A DNA stretch of 64,000 nt, taken from Pelagerythrobacter marensis. GTDB taxonomy: Bacteria > Pseudomonadota > Alphaproteobacteria > Sphingomonadales > Sphingomonadaceae. The position numbers were made by a program, and so were the translations under genes. Below are positions 53,763 through 62,901 of the stretch, piece by piece. Each line of letters starts with the position of its first letter. Within the stretch, counting starts at the first letter, position 1. Below the pieces are notes generated by a model. The model saw only the letters and a list, made by a program, of their open reading frames with translations, was not told the DNA's origin and did no database searches. The stretch is taken from NCBI RefSeq assembly GCF_001028625.1, contig NZ_CP011805.1:744001-808000 (forward strand), in the 5' to 3' direction.

Positions 53763-54401
53763 TCAGACGAAGGTCCACGGCGTGAAGGCCGTGATGACGA
53801 CGAAATGGGCCACGATGGCCCCGAGCAGGATGGCGGCCCAGCGGCGCGATTTGACGAAGGGCATGGCCAGCAGGATCAACGTGCCGAATATATCGGTCAG
53901 GTCGACAAGCTGGATCATCCACGCGGGCGCGTCGATCTCACGCTCTTGCGAGAAAACCTTGTATCCAATTTCGACCAGGACCCCGATCGCGATTATGCCG
54001 ACCCAGATGAAGCGGCGATGTGCCATGTAGTACTCGTCAAAATCGGGCCATGTCTCGGGCTCGTCAGGCCAGAGCGCAGCGCTGATCAGGTAATACCAGC
54101 CAATAACGGCGAGCACGCAGACGAGGCTCAACAGGTGGAGTGGGACATTGCCCTGCACCTCGTACATGAACAGCCAGAAGGTGGCTTGGTGGAACAGTAC
54201 GACCGCTGCGGACAGCGGCACCAGCCAGCCGATCCTCACCTGCTGCATTGAGCTGTTCGTATCTGAATAGCTCGAGGTAGATCGACTATGACGGATGCGG
54301 CTACGCAGTTTGAAGGCGCGGACGTAGCCCGCCAGAACCTCGGTCATGGTGAGACCCAAGAGTAACGTAAACAGTTCAAATGTAATATCGAATTCGGTCA
54401 T
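53763..54401 (-). CDS. lone integral membrane protein in a tRNA-flanked islet
   Basis: A 212-residue protein with about six hydrophobic segments (FELFTLLLGLTMTEVLAGYV, PLSAAVVLFHQATFWLFM, LLSLVCVLAVIGWYYLISAA, FIWVGIIAIGVLVEIGY, DIFGTLILLAMPFV, AAILLGAIVAHFVVITAF). It recalls widespread uncharacterised membrane proteins starting F-x-LTLLLGLTMTEVL. The 5' part is markedly AT-richer than its neighbours, consistent with transfer. It is the only gene between tRNA-Met and a damaged copy of the tRNA's 3' half. Function unknown. Confidence 0.7.
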   Translation of the reverse strand: MTEFDITFELFTLLLGLTMTEVLAGYVRAFKLRSRIRHSRSTSSYSDTNSSMQQVRIGWLVPLSAAVVLFHQATFWLFMYEVQGNVPLHLLSLVCVLAVIGWYYLISAALWPDEPETWPDFDEYYMAHRRFIWVGIIAIGVLVEIGYKVFSQEREIDAPAWMIQLVDLTDIFGTLILLAMPFVKSRRWAAILLGAIVAHFVVITAFTPWTFV

Positions 54402-54464
54402 ACACCCCCGTCGAAGCTGGAGGTTAGGCCTTGCGCGGGCCCAAAGTCCAGCTTCTCGGCAGGA

Positions 54465-54515
54465 GCGGCCGATTACAATTCGCGTGTCAGGGGCGAACCC
54501 CTCCCTCCGCTAACA
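54465..54515 (+). repeat. degenerate copy of the tRNA-Met 3' half
   Basis: It shares GCGG, ACAATTCGCGTGTC (versus ATAATCCGCGTGTC), a GGGG/CCCC T-arm and CCTCCGCTAACA (versus CCTCCGCTACCA) with tRNA-Met, about three quarters identical. The 5' half is absent and the anticodon position reads TAC, so it is not a working tRNA. It looks like the far attachment site of an element that integrated into tRNA-Met. Confidence 0.6.
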
Positions 54516-54535
54516 CTGCCAGTATGGCTCGCAGG

Positions 54536-56332
54536 TTACTTGGGCTTGCCTGCAGGGGCGGGCTTGGGGCCCTTGCCCCGCTTACCGCCCTTGTCGGGGT
54601 GCGGGCGGTCCTTGCCCTTGTTTCGTTCGAACTTCTTTCCGCCGGGTCGAGCTTTCGCGCGAGGGCCTCCGCCCTTGTCGTGAGAGTGATGGCGCTTGCG
54701 GTTACCTTTCGCGGCATCGCGAGGTCCGGATTCGGACAGCTCAATCGTCACCGGTTCATCATCGTCGTCGCTCAACACCGTTCTTGCAGCGGCGTCGGCG
54801 AATTTCTCCGCAATATTGCGCGGAATCTGAAAATAGGTTTCGTCCGGCCCGATACGAATGGCGCCGATTTCGTTTCGCGTGATATGGCCGCGGCGGCAAA
54901 GCAGGGGCAGAATCCAGCGGGGATCGGCATTCCGACGACGCCCGATGTCCATGCGAAACCACACCACGTCCTCGAAACCGGGACGGTGGCGTTCCTTCTG
55001 CGCCTCTCGCCGGGCTTCGGGGGTGTTGGCGATCAGATCTTCCGGCTCAGGCATCTTCGAGCGATGAGAATGGACGAGCATCGCCGCAATTTCTGCCGGA
55101 GACCGCTCGGCCAACAGGCGATCGGCTAGCTCGCGATCGCCGTCGTCGATGTCGACCGGTTCCATCAGTTTTTCCAGCAGCCGATCGCGATCCCGCGATC
55201 TGATCGCATCCCTGTCAGGCGCATCAATCCATTCCGCGGCGATCCGGGCGTGGCGCAGCATGGTTTCGACGCGTCTGCGCCGGGAAAATGGGACGATGAG
55301 GACCGCCGTCCCCTTTCTTCCGGCGCGTCCGGTGCGTCCGGAGCGGTGTTGCAGGGTCTCTGCGTCGCGGGGTATCTCGACATGGACCACCAGGCTTAGC
55401 GACGGCAGGTCAATACCGCGCGCCGCCACGTCAGTCGCAACGCAAACTCGCGCCCGGCGATCGCGCAGTGCCTGAAGCGCCTGGTTTCGTTCCGACTGGG
55501 AATGCTCACCCGACAGCGCAACCACGGCAAACCCCCGTTCCCGAAGGGTGGCGTGCAGATGCCGGACCTTTTCGCGGGTAGCGCAAAACAGGATCGCGGT
55601 GTCGGCTTCGTGATAGCGCAGGAGATTGACGACAGCGTTTTCGATTTCAGGCGGTGAGACGGTAACCGCCTGATAGGAAATGTCGCCGTGCCCCCGGCTG
55701 TCCCCCACCGTCGCGATGCGCAGGGCATCGCGCTGGTAGCGGCGGGCGAGAGCTTCGATCGGGCGCGGCATGGTCGCCGAAAACAGCAATGTCCGCCGCG
55801 TTTGCGGCGTGGCATCGAGGATTTCTTCCAGTTCCTCGCGAAAGCCCATGTCCAGCATCTCGTCGGCTTCGTCGAGGACCACGGCGGCTAGTTGGGACAG
55901 GTCGAGCGCACCGCGTTCCAGATGATCGCGCAGGCGGCCCGGCGTGCCGACCACGATGGTCGCCCCGGCACGCAATGCGCTGCGTTCCTGCGACGGGTTC
56001 ATCCCGCCCACGCAGGTCGCGATCCGGGCGCCAGTCTTTCCGTACAGCCACGCGAGCTCGCGACTGACCTGCAATGCCAGTTCCCTGGTTGGTGCGATCA
56101 CCAGAGCAAGCGGGGCGCTGGCGGGAGGGACGAGATCGTTCGTGCCGAGCAGTTCGGCCGCCATCGCGAGTCCGAAAGCGATGGTCTTGCCCGAACCAGT
56201 CTGGGCCGAGACGACGAGGTCCCGTCCGTGGGCTTCCGGTTGGAGAACTTCGGCCTGTACCGGAGTGGCGGTTTCATATCCGCGTTCTTGAAGAGCGGAT
56301 TCGAGGCTTGGGGGGAGATCAGGAAATGTCAT
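54536..56332 (-). CDS. DEAD-box RNA helicase with DbpA-type RNA-binding domain
   Basis: ATP-dependent RNA helicase of 598 residues, CsdA/DeaD-like. Motifs in order: SAQTGSGKTIAFGLA (I), APTRELALQ (Ia), VLDEADEMLDMGF (II, DEAD), FSATMPR (III), VATDVAARGIDLPSL (V), QHRSGRTGRAGRKG (VI). Residues about 455-525 resemble the DbpA/CsdA RNA-binding fold (FEDVVWFRMDIGRRRNADPR). The last 60 residues are a Lys/Gly/Pro-rich tail, common for RNA annealing. Possibly involved in ribosome assembly or cold response. Confidence 0.93.
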   Translation of the reverse strand: MTFPDLPPSLESALQERGYETATPVQAEVLQPEAHGRDLVVSAQTGSGKTIAFGLAMAAELLGTNDLVPPASAPLALVIAPTRELALQVSRELAWLYGKTGARIATCVGGMNPSQERSALRAGATIVVGTPGRLRDHLERGALDLSQLAAVVLDEADEMLDMGFREELEEILDATPQTRRTLLFSATMPRPIEALARRYQRDALRIATVGDSRGHGDISYQAVTVSPPEIENAVVNLLRYHEADTAILFCATREKVRHLHATLRERGFAVVALSGEHSQSERNQALQALRDRRARVCVATDVAARGIDLPSLSLVVHVEIPRDAETLQHRSGRTGRAGRKGTAVLIVPFSRRRRVETMLRHARIAAEWIDAPDRDAIRSRDRDRLLEKLMEPVDIDDGDRELADRLLAERSPAEIAAMLVHSHRSKMPEPEDLIANTPEARREAQKERHRPGFEDVVWFRMDIGRRRNADPRWILPLLCRRGHITRNEIGAIRIGPDETYFQIPRNIAEKFADAAARTVLSDDDDEPVTIELSESGPRDAAKGNRKRHHSHDKGGGPRAKARPGGKKFERNKGKDRPHPDKGGKRGKGPKPAPAGKPK

Positions 56333-56631
56333 GGCACCGGCTTGTATGAAGAGGGGGCACGCAGAAGCGCTGCAATGGCAGGATTGCGCCTGAAATTGGG
56401 GAGAAACGCAAATCGCCTGCGTGTTTCACTGCGCCCCATAGGCCCACACACGGCGTTTGGCTTCCCAAAAATGCGATAAGGTCTGCGGACGGTGGGATTC
56501 TCCTCCGAGCCGGGGGTGGTTCGGGGGCGAGATCGGGCCAGATTTCAGCCGCATCGACTGCCGGACTTATGGGCACAAGCAATCGTATTCGGGTTTGACG
56601 CGCGAGTTCGCTCGATTAAGACCCGAGGCGG

Positions 56632-57375
56632 ATGGACGGTGCACTCGAACTTTCCCCTCCGCCTCCGCTCGCGCGGTTGATGGAAGAGCGCGTTCTTGCG
56701 CTGTTTCTCGATTTCGATGGCACTCTGGTCGACATCGCGCCTGCGCCTGATGAAATCGTCGTACCAGCCCGGCTGGCTGAGCGTTTGCGCACGTTGTCGC
56801 GCCGACTGGATGGCCGACTGGCCTTGATCACGGGCAGATCGCTTGAAGACCTTGCCGGGCATTGCCCGATCGAGGGCATCGCCTGCGCCGGCTCGCACGG
56901 AGCGGCCCGGCGCGACGCGATGGGGCAGGCGCTGGGGGATGCTGCGCGGCCGCTGCCCGATGGCGTGTTCGACACTTTGCACGATGGCGCTCGCGATCTC
57001 GGCGTCGCTCTCGAAGCGAAAACCCATGGCGCGGCGCTACATTTCCGGGCCGATCCGGGGAAGGCGGAACAGGCACGAGCCTTTGCCGCTGAGGTCGCCA
57101 GCCAACACGCGCTGGCGGTCAAGCGGGGCAAGGGCGTGGTCGAGATTACCCAGGCAGGGGCCGACAAGGGCGGCGCCGTGCGCGAATTCATGCGACATGC
57201 GCCCTTTGTCGACACAATCCCCGTCTTTATCGGCGATGACGTTACCGATGAAGACGGGATGGCCGCCTGTAATGATGCCGGTGGTTTCGGCATTCTTGTT
57301 GGCGATCGTTCGCCCACCGTCGCGCAGTTCCGACTGTCCGATGTTCCTTCCGTTTATGAATGGTTGAGCCTTTGA
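56632..57375 (+). CDS. otsB: trehalose-6-phosphate phosphatase
   Basis: HAD-fold phosphatase giving free trehalose. The 247 residues show LALFLDFDGTLVDIAPAPDE (nucleophile Asp), LALITGRSLEDLAG, GSHGAARR, KTHGAALHFR and PVFIGDDVTDEDGMAA (metal Asp). Start ATG 56632. The 299 bp upstream, shared with the divergent helicase, holds no gene I can support. The 3' end overlaps the GH15 gene by 16 bases. Confidence 0.93.
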   Translation: MDGALELSPPPPLARLMEERVLALFLDFDGTLVDIAPAPDEIVVPARLAERLRTLSRRLDGRLALITGRSLEDLAGHCPIEGIACAGSHGAARRDAMGQALGDAARPLPDGVFDTLHDGARDLGVALEAKTHGAALHFRADPGKAEQARAFAAEVASQHALAVKRGKGVVEITQAGADKGGAVREFMRHAPFVDTIPVFIGDDVTDEDGMAACNDAGGFGILVGDRSPTVAQFRLSDVPSVYEWLSL

Positions 57376-59174
57376 CACCTCCCGATCAATCCTCGCTCGA
57401 ACTCTGGCCCGTCGGCAATTGCCAGGTAAGCGGATTGATCGACCGGCGCGGGGCGCTGGTGTGGGGCTGTGTGCCCCGGGTGGACGGCGACCCGATATTC
57501 AACTCGCTGATGAACGGTGATCGCCATGATCTGGGCGAGTGGCGTTTCGAGCTGGAGGGGCAGGTCGCTGCAACCCAGCAGTACGAGCGCAACACGCCGA
57601 TACTGGTCACCCGACTGGAGGCCGAAGACGGCAGCGCGGTTGAAATCCGCGATTTCTGCCCTCGCTTCGAACGATCGGGTCGCATGTATCGCCCGGTGGC
57701 CTGGGTGCGGATCGTCCGGCCGGTTGCCGGCGCGCCGCGGATGAAAGTCGTCCTGCGGCCGACGCGCGGCTATGGTCAGCACGTTGCGGAAACGACCAAT
57801 GGAACCAACCACATCCGCTATCTGGTCGGCGCGCAGGCAATCCGGCTCAGCACCGATGCCCCGATCGGGCACGTGCTGTCCGCCCGGGTATTCCGCGTCG
57901 AAAGCGACCAGCATTTCTTTCTCGGCCCCGACGAGCCGTTTTCAGGCAACCTGCGTGCCGAAGTGCGCCAGATGGTCGAACAGACGCGCAAGTACTGGAA
58001 GCTGTGGGTGCGCGGCCTGCACATCCCGCTGGAATGGCAGGACGACGTCATCCGCTGCGCCATCGCGCTGAAGCTGTGCCAGCATGAAGAAACAGGGGCT
58101 ATCGTCGCCGCGCTGACCACGTCGATACCGGAAGCGCCGCATAGCGAGCGGAATTGGGATTACCGATTCTGCTGGATTCGCGATTCGTATTTCACAGTGC
58201 AGGCGCTGAACCGGATCGGTGCGCTCGACGTGCTGGAGAAATACCTCGCCTATCTGCGCAACATCATCGATTCCGCGCAGGGCGGGCAGATTCAGCCGCT
58301 CTATTCGGTGATGGGCGACAGCGAACTGGATGAAACGACTGCCGCGCACCTCGCCGGGTATCGCGGCATGGGGCCCGTGCGGGTCGGCAACGCCGCATAC
58401 TATCAGGTTCAGCACGACTGCTACGGCCAGATCGTCATGCCCACCGTGCAGGCGTTTTTCGACAGACGATTGCTGCGGATGGCCGACGATCGGGATTTCG
58501 CGAGCCTCGAAAAGGTCGGAGAAATGGCCTGGAAGATGCACGACCAGCCCGATGCGGGATTGTGGGAATTCCGCACGCGGCAAGAAGTGCACACATATTC
58601 CGCCGTGATGTGCTGGGCGGCCTGCGATCGCCTGGCGAACGTGGCGGCGCATCTGGGCAAGGAAGATCGCCTCAAACTCTGGCGCGAGCGGGCCGAGGCA
58701 ATCCGCGAGAAGATCGAGCGGGAAGCCTGGGTGGAAGACGGCGATGCGGGCCATTTCGGTGCCAGCTTCGAGAGCGACTATCTCGACGCCAGCCTGCTGC
58801 AGATGGTCGAACTGCGGTTCCTGCAGCCCGACGATCCGCGTTTCCAGAGCACTTTTGCCGCCGTGGAAAAGGCGCTGCGCCGCGGCGAGCATATGCTGCG
58901 GTATGACAGCGAAGACGATTTCGGATTGCCCGAAACGGCGTTCAACGTTTGCACGTTCTGGCTGATCGAGGCGCTGCACATGGCCGGTCGGGACGAAGAG
59001 GCGCGGGCGCTGTTCGACACGATGCTGGCCCACCGAACGGCATCGGGGATGCTGTCGGAGGATATCGATTTCGATAGCGGCGAATTGTGGGGGAACTTCC
59101 CCCAGACCTACTCGCTTGTAGGGATAATCAATTGCGCCGGTCTGTTGTCCAAACCATGGAGCGAAGTCCGATAA
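57360..59174 (+). CDS. glycoside hydrolase family 15 (glucoamylase/trehalase-like)
   Basis: A 604-residue (alpha/alpha)6-barrel enzyme without a signal peptide, so cytoplasmic. An N-terminal beta domain (SLELWPVGNCQVSGLIDRRG) precedes the catalytic part with HSERNWDYRFCWIRDSYFTV, the GH15 landmark, and DFGLPETAFNVCTFWLIEAL. Bacterial members hydrolyse alpha-glucosides; several act on trehalose. Wedged between otsB and otsA with overlaps on both sides, it is likely tied to trehalose turnover. Start ATG 57360; TTG 57372 is possible. Confidence 0.9.
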   Translation: MVEPLTPPDQSSLELWPVGNCQVSGLIDRRGALVWGCVPRVDGDPIFNSLMNGDRHDLGEWRFELEGQVAATQQYERNTPILVTRLEAEDGSAVEIRDFCPRFERSGRMYRPVAWVRIVRPVAGAPRMKVVLRPTRGYGQHVAETTNGTNHIRYLVGAQAIRLSTDAPIGHVLSARVFRVESDQHFFLGPDEPFSGNLRAEVRQMVEQTRKYWKLWVRGLHIPLEWQDDVIRCAIALKLCQHEETGAIVAALTTSIPEAPHSERNWDYRFCWIRDSYFTVQALNRIGALDVLEKYLAYLRNIIDSAQGGQIQPLYSVMGDSELDETTAAHLAGYRGMGPVRVGNAAYYQVQHDCYGQIVMPTVQAFFDRRLLRMADDRDFASLEKVGEMAWKMHDQPDAGLWEFRTRQEVHTYSAVMCWAACDRLANVAAHLGKEDRLKLWRERAEAIREKIEREAWVEDGDAGHFGASFESDYLDASLLQMVELRFLQPDDPRFQSTFAAVEKALRRGEHMLRYDSEDDFGLPETAFNVCTFWLIEALHMAGRDEEARALFDTMLAHRTASGMLSEDIDFDSGELWGNFPQTYSLVGIINCAGLLSKPWSEVR

Positions 59175-60562
59175 GCCGTCTAGTCGTCATCTCGAACCGC
59201 GTTGCAGTCCCCAAGGCGCGTGGAGCGGCCGGTGCCCAGGGCGGGCTTGCCGGCGCACTCAACGCCGCGCTGAAGAAGCACGGAGGCATCTGGTTCGGCT
59301 GGTCGGGGCAGGAATGCGATGCCTTCACCGGCAACATCAATCTCCAGCGGCATGATGGCGTGACCACTGCCACGATTGACCTCGGCCACCAGGATATCGA
59401 GGAATATTACAACGGATATGCCAATTCGACCCTTTGGCCCCTGTTCCACTTCCGGCTCGACCTGACCGAGTACGAGCGGGAGACGGGCAAGGGGTACGAA
59501 CGGGTCAACGAACGTTTTGCCGACAGCGTTGCCCCGCTGGTCAACGGCGACGACTTGGTCTGGGTTCACGATTACCATCTTCTGCCGCTGGGATCGCGCT
59601 TGCGCGAGCGTGGGCTGTCGAACCGGATGGGGTTCTTCCTCCACACACCGTGGCCGCCCACTCGCCTGTTCGTTTCGCTCCCTTATCACGAGCGTCTGGT
59701 TCGAACGATGCTGGAATACGATCTGATCGGCTTCCAGACCGACGAATGGCTTGAAAGCTTCTGCCACTATTGCCGGAAAGAACTGGGCGCGGATATCGAC
59801 GAGGAAAGCGGGCGCATCGCTTATGATGGGCGGGTAACGTATGCGCGCGCCTACCCCATCGGCATAGATTACGAACATCTGATGGATCAGGCCGAAACCG
59901 GTGAAGCGCGGCAAGCCGGGCAGCGCCTGCTGTCCAGTACGCGTCGGCGCAAGGCGATGATCGGGGTCGACCGGCTCGATTACTCCAAGGGATTGCCCGA
60001 ACGTCTCGACGGAATCGCGCGCTATTTCGACAATCACCCTGAACGGGTTCGCGATGTCGTGTTTATTCAGATCGCGCCGCCCAGCCGCGAAGATGTGCAA
60101 TCCTATCAGCGCATTCGCGCGACGCTGGAACAGAAGGCCGGACAGATAAACGGGGCGCGTTCGGAAGTTGACGTGGTGCCGATCCGTTATGTCAACAAGG
60201 GCCATTCCCTGGCCGAACTGTGCGGCTTCTATCGCGCCGCCAAGATCGGGCTGGTCACGCCGTTGCGCGACGGGATGAACCTGGTGGCCAAGGAATACGT
60301 TGCCGCGCAGGACCCGGAAGATCCCGGCGTTCTCATCCTCTCCCGCTTTGCAGGTGCTGCGCGCCAGCTTACCGATGCGGTTCTGGTCAATCCGCACAGC
60401 CCCGACGATCTGGCACAAGCGATCGACGAGGCGCTGTGTATGCCGCTGGAAGAGCGCAAGCGGCGCTGGGAAGCGATGATCCAGACCGTGCGTGACGACA
60501 ATGTACAGCGCTGGACGGAGAGCTTCACCAGCGATCTGGCGTCGGTGAAACAGAACGATTGA
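59156..60562 (+). CDS. otsA: trehalose-6-phosphate synthase
   Basis: GT20 enzyme joining UDP-glucose and glucose-6-phosphate. The 468 residues have RLVVISNRVAVPK, WFGWSGQECDAF, DLVWVHDYHLLPLGSRLRER, IGVDRLDYSKGLPERLDGIA, and TPLRDGMNLVAKEYVAAQDP in the nucleotide-sugar site. ATG 59156 overlaps the GH15 gene by 19 bases, giving an otsB-GH15-otsA coupled operon. Confidence 0.95.
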   Translation: MERSPISRLVVISNRVAVPKARGAAGAQGGLAGALNAALKKHGGIWFGWSGQECDAFTGNINLQRHDGVTTATIDLGHQDIEEYYNGYANSTLWPLFHFRLDLTEYERETGKGYERVNERFADSVAPLVNGDDLVWVHDYHLLPLGSRLRERGLSNRMGFFLHTPWPPTRLFVSLPYHERLVRTMLEYDLIGFQTDEWLESFCHYCRKELGADIDEESGRIAYDGRVTYARAYPIGIDYEHLMDQAETGEARQAGQRLLSSTRRRKAMIGVDRLDYSKGLPERLDGIARYFDNHPERVRDVVFIQIAPPSREDVQSYQRIRATLEQKAGQINGARSEVDVVPIRYVNKGHSLAELCGFYRAAKIGLVTPLRDGMNLVAKEYVAAQDPEDPGVLILSRFAGAARQLTDAVLVNPHSPDDLAQAIDEALCMPLEERKRRWEAMIQTVRDDNVQRWTESFTSDLASVKQND

Positions 60563-60616
60563 CCGCGTTCCGGGCTGGCGCTTGTGCCCGGCGCAGCCGC
60601 ATGGCAGGGCGCGGCC

Positions 60617-61396
60617 ATGGATCGAGATCGCGTCATCCCCCTGGAAGGGATTCACAACTTCCGCGACTATGGCGGATACCCGGTCGCCGGCGGCGGGCGG
60701 ATGAAGCGCAGCCTGGTATTCCGATCCGGCCAACATGCAGAAGCAAGCGATGCCGATCTGGCAGTTATCGACAAGCTCGCCCTGCGCCACGTGATCGATT
60801 TTCGCGGGGTCAGCGAGCGGACAAACTACCCATGTCGCCGCGGCGAAGGCTTTTGCGCGCAGGTCGTCGCTTTCGAGGGCGAAACGGCCAATCTCGCCCC
60901 GCACATGGAGGCGGCCGACGGTGTTCTGACGTTCGACGGCGCCCATCGCGCGATGGAGCGCATTTATCGCAATCTGCCGACGCGGGAGCCTGTCCTGTGG
61001 GTTATGCGGCAGTACTTCGCGACCCTCGCACAAGGGGAGGGGGCAAGTCTCGTTCACTGTCTGGCCGGCAAGGATCGCACCGGGATGGCAGTGGCTCTCC
61101 TGCACCATGCGCTGGGGGTTCATCCCGACGATGCGATGGAGGATTTTCTCCTCACCAACACCGCGGGCAATATCGAGGCGCGCGTTGCCGCGGGTGGGAA
61201 CGCCATTCGCGCCAAGTACGGCGCGGTGGATGACGATACGATCCGCGTTCTGATGGGCGTCGACCCGCGCTATCTTCATGCCATGCGCGAAGCTGTGGAG
61301 GAAACGCACGGTTCGCTCGACGTATTCCTTGCCGACGTGCTGGGGGTCGACGACGCGCGGCGCGAGGCGCTGCGCTTGCATTTGACGGAAGCGTGA
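60617..61396 (+). CDS. tyrosine phosphatase-like protein (DSP/PTP fold)
   Basis: A 259-residue protein with the phosphatase loop SLVHCLAGKDRTGMAVALLH (Cys-x5-Arg) and an N-terminal GIHNFRDYGGYP, typical of the bacterial tyrosine/phosphoinositide phosphatase family Y_phosphatase3. The Lys-Asp before Arg in the loop recalls lipid-type phosphatases (HCxxGKDRTG), so a phosphoinositide-like or protein substrate is possible. ATG 60617; 54 bp after otsA. Confidence 0.85.
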   Translation: MDRDRVIPLEGIHNFRDYGGYPVAGGGRMKRSLVFRSGQHAEASDADLAVIDKLALRHVIDFRGVSERTNYPCRRGEGFCAQVVAFEGETANLAPHMEAADGVLTFDGAHRAMERIYRNLPTREPVLWVMRQYFATLAQGEGASLVHCLAGKDRTGMAVALLHHALGVHPDDAMEDFLLTNTAGNIEARVAAGGNAIRAKYGAVDDDTIRVLMGVDPRYLHAMREAVEETHGSLDVFLADVLGVDDARREALRLHLTEA

Positions 61397-61435
61397 CCCA
61401 CTTCTCTGTCCGTCTCAACCACACGGAAGGTCCCG

Positions 61436-62416
61436 ATGGCTACCCACCGCACCAAGATGCTTATCATAGGTTCCGGCCCGGCAGGGCTCTCCGCGGCGAT
61501 ATATGGCGCGCGCGCAATGATGGAGCCGATCGTGGTGCAGGGCCTTCAGCCCGGCGGGCAGTTGACCATCACGACCGATGTGGAGAACTATCCGGGGTTC
61601 AAGGATGTGGTGCAGGGCCCCTGGCTGATGCAGGAGATGCAGGCTCAGGCCGAACATGTCGGCACCCGGATGATGTGGGATACGATCGTATCGGTCGATG
61701 TCGAAAACGGTTCGCCCTTCCGCGCGGTCGGTGACAGCGGCGACGAGTATATCGGTGAGACGCTGGTGATCGCCACCGGCGCCTCGGCGAAGTGGCTTGG
61801 GGCGCCTGGAGAGCAGGAGCTTGGCGGCAAGGGCGTGTCCGCCTGCGCCACGTGCGACGGATTCTTCTATCGCGGCAAGAAGGTCGCCGTGATCGGCGGG
61901 GGCAATACCGCGGTCGAGGAAGCGCTCTACCTCACCAACCATTCGGACGACGTGACGCTGATCCACCGCCGCGACGAATTGCGTGCCGAGAAGATCCTGC
62001 AGGAACGCCTGTTCAAGTCGGACAAGATTTCCACCTTGTGGAACAAGACGGTCGAAAGCTTCGAAGGCGACCCTGCTGCCGGTGGGCTGACGCATCTGGT
62101 CCTGCGCGACACGGTAACGGGGGAAACGTCTCGGCTGGACGTCGACGGTGCCTTCGTCGCCATCGGCCATGCGCCGGCGACCGATTTGTTCAAGGGCAAG
62201 CTGGAAATGGACGAGAGCGGATATCTGATCGTCGAGCCGGGCTCCCCGAAAACGGCCGTGCCGGGGGTGTTTGCCTGCGGTGACGTGATGGATCACGTCT
62301 ACCGCCAGGCAGTCACCGCGGCGGGCACCGGGTGTATGGCTGCGCTCGACGCAGAGCGATTCCTGGCAACGCTCGAATTTGCGAAGAGCGAAGCCGAAGC
62401 CGAAGCGGCAGAATAA
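61436..62416 (+). CDS. trxB: thioredoxin reductase
   Basis: FAD/NADPH flavoenzyme reducing thioredoxin. The 326 residues have the FAD loop IIGSGPAGLSAAIYGARA, redox site GVSACATCDGFFYRGK (CATC), NADPH loop VAVIGGGNTAVEEALYL and GVFACGDVMDHVYRQAVTAA near FAD. Monocistronic or in an operon after the phosphatase (39-bp gap). A GC-rich hairpin follows the stop. Confidence 0.96.
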   Translation: MATHRTKMLIIGSGPAGLSAAIYGARAMMEPIVVQGLQPGGQLTITTDVENYPGFKDVVQGPWLMQEMQAQAEHVGTRMMWDTIVSVDVENGSPFRAVGDSGDEYIGETLVIATGASAKWLGAPGEQELGGKGVSACATCDGFFYRGKKVAVIGGGNTAVEEALYLTNHSDDVTLIHRRDELRAEKILQERLFKSDKISTLWNKTVESFEGDPAAGGLTHLVLRDTVTGETSRLDVDGAFVAIGHAPATDLFKGKLEMDESGYLIVEPGSPKTAVPGVFACGDVMDHVYRQAVTAAGTGCMAALDAERFLATLEFAKSEAEAEAAE

Positions 62417-62423
62417 GGGCTAG

Positions 62424-62444
62424 CCCGGCCGCCGCGCGGCCGGG
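62424..62444. terminator. GC-rich hairpin between convergent genes
   Basis: CCCGGCCGC pairs perfectly with GCGGCCGGG around a three-base loop, just after the trxB stop and just before the end of the convergent MAPEG gene. No T-tract follows on either strand, so termination strength is uncertain. Confidence 0.5.
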
Positions 62445-62448
62445 TCCC

Positions 62449-62886
62449 TCAGGCCATCTCAAAAACCGCCATGCCCGCGTGGATGATGAGGGCGATCAGC
62501 ACCAGGCTCGACAGTGCGAACAGCACGAACCGCACCATAACCTTGTTGGCGGTTACCTGAACCAGCGAGTGGATCACGCGCAGTCCGACATAGATCCACG
62601 CGATCAGCGCGTTCATCCCGTCGCCTTGCCCGATCAGCGCCAGCACCAGACCGACTGCGTAGAACAGGGTCGGCGCCTCGTGCAGGTGATTGTAGTTGTG
62701 GGCTTTCCACTGCACCTTGTCGGGCACGACACCGTCCAGATCCTTGCCCGTTCCGCCAGTCAGGTTCGCGGTGTCGATCTTCGCCCGGCTCATCGCCGGG
62801 ATTCGCGTGACATACATCCACAGCCACATGACCATGGTCCACGCCATCAGCGCCACCAGGGGCTGGAGTATCGTCATTCCAATCAT
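62449..62886 (-). CDS. MAPEG-family membrane protein (copy 1)
   Basis: A 145-residue four-helix membrane protein of the MAPEG type (membrane-associated eicosanoid/glutathione metabolism). It has WKAHNYNHLHEAPTLFYAVG and WIYVGLRVIHSLVQVTANKV, carrying the usual His/Glu/Asn and Arg residues. Bacterial members are often glutathione transferase-like, roles mostly unknown. It follows a homologous gene with a 15-bp gap. Confidence 0.85.
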   Translation of the reverse strand: MIGMTILQPLVALMAWTMVMWLWMYVTRIPAMSRAKIDTANLTGGTGKDLDGVVPDKVQWKAHNYNHLHEAPTLFYAVGLVLALIGQGDGMNALIAWIYVGLRVIHSLVQVTANKVMVRFVLFALSSLVLIALIIHAGMAVFEMA

Positions 62887-62901
62887 CAGGTCACTCCGAA
62901 A

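Noticed and set aside
54465..54515. Second functional tRNA near 54.5 kb
   Set aside because: Only the 3' half is present; there is no acceptor 5' strand or D-arm, and the anticodon is altered.
56333..56631. Open frame between the helicase and otsB (56457-56750)
   Set aside because: Arg/Ser/Cys-rich translation overlapping the otsB start in another frame; no ribosome site or family resemblance.
59180..61381. 733-codon reverse-strand open frame opposite otsA and the phosphatase
   Set aside because: Shadow frame spanning two well-supported genes, without any domain pattern.
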